Positions 58,446 to 64,000 of a DNA stretch of 64,000 nucleotides are shown here, one piece after another (within the stretch, counting starts at the first letter, position 1; each line of letters opens with the position of its first letter). The position numbers and the translations under genes are program-made. The notes under the pieces are model-generated. The model was not told the DNA's origin, ran no database searches, and worked only from the letters and a program-made list of their open reading frames with translations. Source of the DNA: Actinomycetes bacterium (GTDB lineage: Bacteria > Actinomycetota > Acidimicrobiia > Acidimicrobiales > RAAP-2); assembly GCA_021798955.1 (NCBI GenBank), contig JAJZBK010000001.1:186001-250000 (forward strand). Reading direction: 5' to 3'.

Positions 58446-59647
58446 GCACGCTGAAGCGAAGCCCGGCGGACTTCGCCTTCCTCGGCGGGACGCCAGCCTT
58501 TGCGGACCTCCTTCCCGTCGGGCAGCTCTACTTTCCCTCGTGGGAACGGTACGAAGCCGCCATGCGGGGTATCTTCGAGCGCGGCTGGTTCACCAACCAC
58601 GGACCGCTCGCGCAGACGTTCGAACGGCGCTTCGCCGAGCTCGTCCAGGTGCGCAACGCGGTCACCGTCACGAATGCCACGCTCGGGCTCGTCATGGGGG
58701 CGAAAGCTCTCGGGCTGACCGGCACCGTCGTCGTTCCGAGCTTCACCTTCGTGGCCACGGCCCAGGCGATGACCTGGGCGGGTCTGGAGGTCTCCTTCGC
58801 CGATGTGGACCCCCACACGCACCAACTGACGCCGGCCACGGTGGAACCGGTGCTCGACGACGACGTCTCCGCCGTCTTGGCCGTCAACCTGTGGGGCGGT
58901 ACCTGCGGTCCGAGCGCCCTCGAGGCCCTGTGCGCCGAACGAGGCCTCACGCTGCTCTTCGACTCGGCCCACGGTACGGGCGTGTCCGTCGACGGTCGTC
59001 CCCTGGGAGGCCATGGCGCGCTCGAGGTGTTCTCCTTCCATGCCACCAAGACGCTGAGCGCCACCGAAGGTGGCTGCGTGTGCACCGACGACGACGAGCT
59101 CGCCGCCCGCCTGCGCAACATCCGCAGCAGCTACGGGGCGGGAGAACCGGTCGCCGTCGAGGTGACCGGCAACGGGCGGTTCTCCGAGGCGCAGGCGGCC
59201 ATCGCCCTGCTCAGCCTGGAGGACCTCCCGGCCAACGTGGCCAACAATGCCATGTTGCATGCCGCCTACGTCGACTCCTTGGCCGGCATCGACGGCATCC
59301 GCGTCGTCGCTCCGACGGGTGCGGACGAGAGCGCCTTTCCCTACCTGGTAGCCCAGGTCGACGAGGAGGCCTTCGGCATGAGCAGGGACGCCCTGGTCAG
59401 CCTGCTCGCCGCCGAGAACGTCGTCGCCCGCCGGTACTTCCGACCGGGGGTCCACCGCCTGCCTCCCTATCGAGACGCTCCTCGGAACCACACCCTGCGG
59501 CTCCCAGTCACCGAGCACCTGGCGCGCACGCTCGTCCAGCTACCGATCGGCGCGCTGGTGGACCTCGCCGCTGTCGAACAGATCTGCTCGCTGGTGGCAG
59601 CCGCCCACCGGTTCGCCCCGCGCCTCCACGTCGAGGAAGCAGCCTGA
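58442..59647 (+). CDS. DegT/DnrJ/EryC1-family PLP aminotransferase (second of two)
   Basis: The 401-residue protein has the classical DegT pattern: GWFTNHGPLAQTFERRFAEL, VTVTNATLGLVMGAKALG, VVVPSFTFVATAQAMTWAGL, LLFDSAHGTGVSVDGRPLGG and Lys203 in FSFHATKTLSATEGG. GTG 58442 overlaps the previous stop. Likely a nucleotide-sugar aminotransferase. Two adjacent paralogues of low similarity suggest either a diamino sugar or two different amino sugars. Confidence 0.88.
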   Translation: MSTLKRSPADFAFLGGTPAFADLLPVGQLYFPSWERYEAAMRGIFERGWFTNHGPLAQTFERRFAELVQVRNAVTVTNATLGLVMGAKALGLTGTVVVPSFTFVATAQAMTWAGLEVSFADVDPHTHQLTPATVEPVLDDDVSAVLAVNLWGGTCGPSALEALCAERGLTLLFDSAHGTGVSVDGRPLGGHGALEVFSFHATKTLSATEGGCVCTDDDELAARLRNIRSSYGAGEPVAVEVTGNGRFSEAQAAIALLSLEDLPANVANNAMLHAAYVDSLAGIDGIRVVAPTGADESAFPYLVAQVDEEAFGMSRDALVSLLAAENVVARRYFRPGVHRLPPYRDAPRNHTLRLPVTEHLARTLVQLPIGALVDLAAVEQICSLVAAAHRFAPRLHVEEAA

Positions 59648-59649
59648 CC

Positions 59650-60474
59650 GTGCGCGCCGGGATCATGCAGCCCTACTTCTTCCCCTCCGCCGGGTACTTC
59701 GCGCTCGTGGCCGCATCGGACACCTGGGTGGTCTTCGACACCGCCCAGTACACGCCCAAGACGTGGATGAACCGCAACCGGGTCCTCTCCCCCCGGTCCG
59801 GATGGTGCTGGGTGACCGTCCCCGTCCGCCGTGGTGCGCGCTCCGTCCGCGTCCACGAGGTCGAGCTTGCCGATCCAGTCCGGACCGAGCAGTCGGTGCT
59901 CGGGGCGCTCAGCCACTATCGGCACCACGCGCCGCAGTGGCGGGCCGTCGAGGAGCTCGTCCGCCGTGCGTTCGGGTCCCTGCGGCGCCCGTCGCTCGCC
60001 GACCTCGACGTGGCGGGCCTCGTCGCCGTCTGCGAGCACCTCGGCATCGCGTGCTCGCCGCTCGTCTGCTCCGAGCTCGACCTGGCGCTCGAACCGGTCG
60101 ACCACCCCGGCGGCTGGGCACCGGCCATCGCGTCTGCCCTGGGCGCCGATGCCTACGTCAACCCGGTCGGTGGTGCCCACTTGTTCCGACCAAGCGAGTT
60201 CGCAGCACGGGGCATCACCCTCCAGTTCCTCGAGCCACCCGAGCTCGCCTATGCCACCGGGCCGTTCACCTTCGAGCCCGGCCTCTCCATCCTCGACGTC
60301 CTGATGTGGAACGACCCCGACGAGGTGGCCCGGACCCTCGTCTCGGCGACGGTCGTCACCGCGCCGACCGAGCCCGGTGCCGACCCTGGCAGCCAGCACG
60401 CCGTCTCGGGTGGCCCGGCACCGGCCGCCTCCCAGGGTCAACCTGCCGCTCACACCCGACCGGGGGGAGGGTGA
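59650..60474 (+). CDS. WbqC-like family protein
   Basis: The 274-residue protein has the WbqC hallmarks: IMQPYFFPSAGYFALVAASD, WVVFDTAQYTPKTWMNRNRV, WVTVPVRR and NPVGGAHLFRPSEFAARGIT. WbqC proteins occur in O-antigen and flagellar glycan clusters next to DegT aminotransferases, and are thought to act on amino sugars, perhaps in acylation; the reaction is not established. GTG 59650 lies two bases after the previous stop. The C-terminal 30 residues are a disordered Pro/Gly tail. Confidence 0.85.
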   Translation: MRAGIMQPYFFPSAGYFALVAASDTWVVFDTAQYTPKTWMNRNRVLSPRSGWCWVTVPVRRGARSVRVHEVELADPVRTEQSVLGALSHYRHHAPQWRAVEELVRRAFGSLRRPSLADLDVAGLVAVCEHLGIACSPLVCSELDLALEPVDHPGGWAPAIASALGADAYVNPVGGAHLFRPSEFAARGITLQFLEPPELAYATGPFTFEPGLSILDVLMWNDPDEVARTLVSATVVTAPTEPGADPGSQHAVSGGPAPAASQGQPAAHTRPGGG

Positions 60475-60476
60475 CG

Positions 60477-61442
60477 ATGCCACTGTTGTCTGTCCTAATT
60501 CCCGCCTTCCGACCCCACTACCTCGACACCTGCATCGCCAGCATCGTGGGGCAGGGCTTCACCGACTTCGAGCTGCTCATCGGTGACGACTCGGATGGTG
60601 ACGACATCGCCTCGGTCGTCACCAAGTGGAACGATCGTCGGATCCGCTTCGAGCGCAACCCCAACCGCCAGCAACCAGGGGCGAACCGCGACTTCCTCAT
60701 CTCACAGGCCTCCGGGCGCTACCTGAAGTTCGTCTTCGACGACGACTTCCTCCTCCCGCGCTCCCTCGAGCTCCTGTGTGCAGCGGCCCGCGACCAGCGG
60801 GCCGCGCTGGCCTTCCATGGCCGCTACGTCGTCGACGGAGACGGCCGGGTGACCGAGGGCGGCCTTGTTGCCCCTCCTGGCCGGGTCGTTCCCTTCCCGG
60901 CCAAGCTCGTCTTCGACCACGTCGTAGCCGAGCGGGCCAACCACATCGGCGAACCGAGCAACATCCTGCTCGACGCCGAAGCCCTGTCCTCGATCGAGAA
61001 GCCGTTCGGGCTCGATGGCATGCGCATGCGCTTCCTGACCGACGTCGCCCTCTATGTGAACTTCGCCCACCACGGCTTCCGGATGGCCGCCATCGGGCGC
61101 CACGGGTCGTGCTTCCGCCTCCACGCCGCCCAGACCAGCGCCACCGATGGCCCTCTCTACTCGGCTGGCCTGTTCGAATGGGAGCTCTTCCTCCGATGGT
61201 CGACTGACCAGGGCTACGTCACCGCCGAGGTGTGCGAGGCGGGGCTGGACGAGCTCCACCGCTCCTACAGCATGCGTCTGGCCGACCTCCCCGAGCTCGA
61301 GCGCTTCGTCGCTCTCGGGACCGGCCCCGATGCCACAGGGTGCTACCTGTCCCCCAGGTACCTCGCTGCGCTCGACGACGCGTGGGCGGCGGTCGACACC
61401 CGGGCGGCGGCAGCCCAGCGTCCCGACCCGGTCCCGACATGA
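60477..61442 (+). CDS. GT2-family glycosyltransferase
   Basis: The 321-residue protein is a single GT-A domain: PLLSVLIPAFRPHYLDTCIA, FELLIGDDSDGDDIASVV, ANRDFLISQASGRYLKFVFD with the metal-binding DDD, and a C-terminal helical part with GMRMRFLTDVALYVNF. It is much shorter than the triple-domain enzyme that begins the operon and probably adds one sugar. ATG 60477 lies two bases after the WbqC stop with a GGGGGGAGG ribosome-binding site. Confidence 0.87.
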   Translation: MPLLSVLIPAFRPHYLDTCIASIVGQGFTDFELLIGDDSDGDDIASVVTKWNDRRIRFERNPNRQQPGANRDFLISQASGRYLKFVFDDDFLLPRSLELLCAAARDQRAALAFHGRYVVDGDGRVTEGGLVAPPGRVVPFPAKLVFDHVVAERANHIGEPSNILLDAEALSSIEKPFGLDGMRMRFLTDVALYVNFAHHGFRMAAIGRHGSCFRLHAAQTSATDGPLYSAGLFEWELFLRWSTDQGYVTAEVCEAGLDELHRSYSMRLADLPELERFVALGTGPDATGCYLSPRYLAALDDAWAAVDTRAAAAQRPDPVPT

Positions 61443-62140
61443 CCGCCTCGGCCACGTCCGACTACCACGAGTACCCGAAGACGCTCCCACCCGACGACTT
61501 CTGGGGACAGGTCCGCCGCACGGTGAACGGACAGCCGGTGCCCGCCGAGCAGATCGACCTCATCGTCCAGGCCGTCTGCGACCTCCTCGAGCTGGGGGCC
61601 GAAGACGACCTCCTCGACGTGGCCTGCGGGAACGGAGCGCTCACCAACCTGCTCGCGCCGGCCTGCCGGAACGTCGTGGGCGTCGACCACTCCGAGTACC
61701 TGGTCGACGTGGCACGCCGCAACTTCGAGGACGCGCCCCGGGTGACCTTCACGCTGGGCGATGCTGCCGACTCTGCCGAGCACGAGCCCCTGCCTGAGCG
61801 CTTCACCAAGGTGCTCTGCTACGGAAGCTTCTCCTTCTTCCCCGACGCAACGGCTCGCCGGTGGCTCGCAACACTCGCTCGGCGGTTCAGCGGCGTCCAG
61901 TACGTCCTGCTCGGCAACCTCCCCGATCGCGACCGGGCACCAGCCTTCTACGGCGACCGAGCCGGTTGGCAGGCGAGCCTGGAGGACCCAGACGCCCCCA
62001 TCGGCATCTGGCGCTCGGCAGACGAAGTCAGCGCACTTGCCGCGGCGTGCGGGTGGCACGCGCACCTGTCGGTGATGCCCCCGCCGTACTACGCCCGGCA
62101 CTACCGCTTCGACGCCTTGCTCGAACGGGCAGCGAGCTGA
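61439..62140 (+). CDS. SAM-dependent methyltransferase of the glycan operon
   Basis: The 233-residue protein has motif I LLDVACGNGALTNLL (58-72), VVGVDHSEYLVDVARRNF and YGSFSFFPDATARRWLATLA. It overlaps the GT2 gene by four bases and ends the operon, so it probably methylates a sugar, amino or acyl group of the glycan. Substrate cannot be read from sequence. FlhA, 153 bases downstream, has its own promoter. Confidence 0.83.
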   Translation: MTASATSDYHEYPKTLPPDDFWGQVRRTVNGQPVPAEQIDLIVQAVCDLLELGAEDDLLDVACGNGALTNLLAPACRNVVGVDHSEYLVDVARRNFEDAPRVTFTLGDAADSAEHEPLPERFTKVLCYGSFSFFPDATARRWLATLARRFSGVQYVLLGNLPDRDRAPAFYGDRAGWQASLEDPDAPIGIWRSADEVSALAAACGWHAHLSVMPPPYYARHYRFDALLERAAS

Positions 62141-62170
62141 CCACCGGCCGTCGGGAGCCCGGGCCACCGC

Positions 62171-62198
62171 TCAAGGTCGCGGCCAACTCGGCCGATGT
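62171..62198 (+). promoter_or_regulatory. Sigma28-type promoter of flhA
   Basis: TCAA (62171-62174), 16 bases and GCCGATGT (62191-62198) match the FliA-type form. CTCAAGGTC around the -35 is shared with the flgB promoter. The -10 ends 95 bases before the flhA ATG. Confidence 0.6.
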
Positions 62199-62293
62199 CC
62201 ACCAGTGAGCCGCCACGGGACGGCGCTCGCACCAGACGGCCATGGACCGGCCCGGACCACCCACGCAACGGTCGGACCTGCTCGGAAGGTGTG

Positions 62294-64000
62294 ATGAGGC
62301 GCAACCGTATCGGCATGATCGGCATCCCTGCCGGGGTGGTCGCCATCGTGGTCATGCTGATCGTCCCCATGCCGTCGTTCATCCTCGACGTGCTCATCAG
62401 CGCCAACATTGCCGGGGCAGTGATCGTGCTGCTCATGAGCATGCACATCCAAAAGCCCCTCGACTTTTCGGTCTTCCCCTCGCTGCTGTTGGTGGCCACC
62501 ATGTTCCGGCTGGCCTTGAACGTCAGTGCCACCCGGCTGGTGCTGCTGCACGGCTATGCCGGGACCGTCATCCAGTCCTTCGGCAGCTTCGTCGTCGGCG
62601 GATCACTGGTCGTAGGCCTGGTCGTCTTCCTCATCCTCATCGTCATCCAGTTCGTCGTGGTCACCGCTGGCGCCGGTCGAGTGGCCGAGGTCGCCGCCCG
62701 GTTCACCCTCGACGCCATGCCCGGGAAGCAGATGGCTATCGACGCCGATCTCAATTCCGGGCTCATCACCGAGGCCGAAGCTCGTCGTCGTCGCCAGGAG
62801 ATCGCCAACGAAGCCGACTTCTACGGAGCGATGGACGGCGCGTCGAAGTTCGTCCGAGGCGATGCCATCGCCGCGGTGGTCATCACCGCGATCAATCTGC
62901 TCGGCGGCTTCGCCGTCGGGATGCTCGAGCGACACCTCTCGGCCAGCGCCGCCGTGCACACCTACAGCCTCCTCAGCGTGGGCGACGGCCTGGTGTCCCA
63001 GATCCCGGCCCTGCTCCTGTCGATCTCGACCGGCCTGGTGGTGACCAGGGCGGCTACCGACGACGACTTCGGGACCGACGTCGTCGGCCAGGTCCGGCGC
63101 CAGCACCGGGCCGTGCGGGTCGCCAGCGTAGTGATCCTTCTGCTCGCCTTCATCCCGGGGTTGCCCCACCTCGCCTTCCTCGTGGTGGGTGGCATCCTCT
63201 TCGTCCTCTCCGGCCGCCTGGCCAAGGCAACCGCTGCCGAGGCTCCGGCCGACGAGGAGCAGCAGCCCGAGACGCCCGACGTCGACGCCCCCCAGCTACT
63301 GGCCGGCGAGGTCCGTGTCGACCCCCTCGAGCTCGAGCTCTCCCTCGACCTCGTCGACCTCGTGGACGCGTCCAAAGGTGGCGACCTCCTCGAACGGGTG
63401 AAGGGGTTGCGCCGCAAGGTCGCCGGCGACCTGGGCCTGATCGTGCCCCCGGTGCGCACTCGCGACAACCTCGACCTCGAGCCTGGCACGTATGCCATCC
63501 GGCTCCATGGCGTGGAGGTGGGCCGTGGCCAGGCACCACCCGGTCGCCTCCTGGCCATCGGCGACGGGCTCTCCGGCCTTCCCGGCGAGGAGACGGTCGA
63601 GCCCGTCTTCGGGCTGGCCGCCAAATGGGTGCCCGCCGAGCTGCGCCAACAGGCGCTCATGGCCGGTGCCACGGTCGTCGACCGTTCGTCGGTCATCACC
63701 ACACATCTCGGCGAGGTGATCGCCGACAACGCCGGACGCCTCCTGTCGGCCCAGCAGCTTCGGACCCTGCTCGACCTCGTCAAGGAGCGCGAACCCGTAG
63801 TCGTCGAGGAGATGGCCGCCGCCCAGGTGAGCCTGAGCGAGCTCCAGCACGTGCTGTGCGACCTGCTCGACGAAGGGGTCCCTATTCGTGACCTCGGCCG
63901 CATCACGGAAGCAGTGAGCGAACGAGCCCGGACCTCGAAGGACCCCGATGCGCTGCTCGAAGCAGCCCGGGACGCGCTCGGACCGGCCATCACCGCCCTG
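62294..64000 (+). CDS. flhA: Flagellar export gate protein FlhA (partial, runs off right edge)
   Basis: The open frame gives 569 residues with no stop before the edge; FlhA is usually about 690, so roughly 120 C-terminal residues are missing. The N-terminal half has about eight membrane helices and the family signature RFTLDAMPGKQMAIDADLNS with EARRRRQEIANEADFYGAMD. From about 315 the cytoplasmic domain starts (LELELSLDLVDLVDASKGGD, VPPVRTRDNLDLEPGTYAIR). FlhA forms the nonameric export ring that receives chaperone-substrate complexes such as FliS-FliC. ATG 62294 follows GGAAGG; GTG 62291 is in frame and equally possible. Confidence 0.96.
   Translation, partial: MRRNRIGMIGIPAGVVAIVVMLIVPMPSFILDVLISANIAGAVIVLLMSMHIQKPLDFSVFPSLLLVATMFRLALNVSATRLVLLHGYAGTVIQSFGSFVVGGSLVVGLVVFLILIVIQFVVVTAGAGRVAEVAARFTLDAMPGKQMAIDADLNSGLITEAEARRRRQEIANEADFYGAMDGASKFVRGDAIAAVVITAINLLGGFAVGMLERHLSASAAVHTYSLLSVGDGLVSQIPALLLSISTGLVVTRAATDDDFGTDVVGQVRRQHRAVRVASVVILLLAFIPGLPHLAFLVVGGILFVLSGRLAKATAAEAPADEEQQPETPDVDAPQLLAGEVRVDPLELELSLDLVDLVDASKGGDLLERVKGLRRKVAGDLGLIVPPVRTRDNLDLEPGTYAIRLHGVEVGRGQAPPGRLLAIGDGLSGLPGEETVEPVFGLAAKWVPAELRQQALMAGATVVDRSSVITTHLGEVIADNAGRLLSAQQLRTLLDLVKEREPVVVEEMAAAQVSLSELQHVLCDLLDEGVPIRDLGRITEAVSERARTSKDPDALLEAARDALGPAITAL

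Noticed and set aside
62101-62532. Minus-strand frame opposite the flhA start
   Set aside because: The plus strand gives the FlhA family signature; the antisense product has no domain.
1-64000. tRNA, rRNA, insertion sequences or prophage genes
   Set aside because: I looked through the intergenic gaps and both strands for T-loop motifs, transposase motifs and phage genes and found none.

Overview
The window is very GC-rich, densely packed bacterial chromosome with GTG starts, four-base ATGA/GTGA gene overlaps, few Shine-Dalgarno-led operon starts and several apparently leaderless genes. A PafB/PafC pair, an Rv3520c-like F420-dependent oxidoreductase, an Rxyl_3153-type NDMA-dependent alcohol dehydrogenase and FmdB/MoaC housekeeping genes point to an actinobacterium. 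The combination with a complete-looking flagellar export/basal-body cluster and a type IV pilus gene set suggests the class Acidimicrobiia or a relative; this is inference from gene content, not a phylogeny. I saw no tRNA, rRNA, insertion sequence, phage gene or CRISPR array.

Layout. (1) 1-3159: the pafB-pafC regulator pair on the minus strand (pafC runs off the left edge) and an acyl-CoA carboxyltransferase. (2) 3316-21198: type IV pilus region. A minus-strand operon pilB-pilT-pilC-pilA is divergent from a degenerate prepilin peptidase gene. Then come a two-component pair, two proteins of unknown function, moaC, an FmdB zinc-ribbon gene, and a second pilus block on the plus strand: pilT paralogue, a PilM-PilN fusion, pilO. 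(3) 21284-30336: metabolic and miscellaneous genes (alcohol dehydrogenase, TldD/TldE, FlK-like thioesterase, Dxs, F420 oxidoreductase, thioredoxin-like and zinc-ribbon proteins). (4) 30354-47354: one long minus-strand flagellar operon, read from the right: flgB-flgC-fliE-fliF-fliG-fliH-fliI-fliJ-(NlpC/P60 + lytic transglycosylase)-fliK-flgD-flgE-fliM-fliN-fliO-fliP-fliQ-fliR-flhB, then a PilZ protein. (5) 47754-53151: a lone plus-strand methyltransferase, then minus-strand fliC, fliD, fliS and a FliT/FlgN-like small gene. (6) 53419-62140: a tightly coupled plus-strand glycan operon: giant triple glycosyltransferase, two DegT/DnrJ aminotransferases, WbqC-like protein, GT2 glycosyltransferase, methyltransferase. 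It starts back-to-back with flagellin, so flagellin glycosylation is the natural hypothesis. (7) 62294-end: flhA, cut by the right edge.

How it works together. The flagellar operon encodes rod (FlgBC, FliE), MS ring (FliF), switch (FliG/M/N), export gate and ATPase (FlhA/B, FliO/P/Q/R/H/I/J), hook and hook-length control (FlgD, FlgE, FliK) and a wall hydrolase; the fliC block gives filament, cap and chaperones, and the adjacent glycan operon probably decorates the filament. A PilZ protein closes the operon, suggesting cyclic-di-GMP control. Three flagellar transcription units (flgB operon, glycan operon, flhA) are each preceded by the same motif, TCAA-N16-(G/T)CCGAT, matching the FliA/SigD/WhiG promoter form. 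This shared signal ties the glycan operon to flagellar regulation and is the most informative non-coding observation here. At least six other genes carry a TANNNT hexamer 6-7 nt before the start codon, typical of leaderless actinobacterial transcripts.
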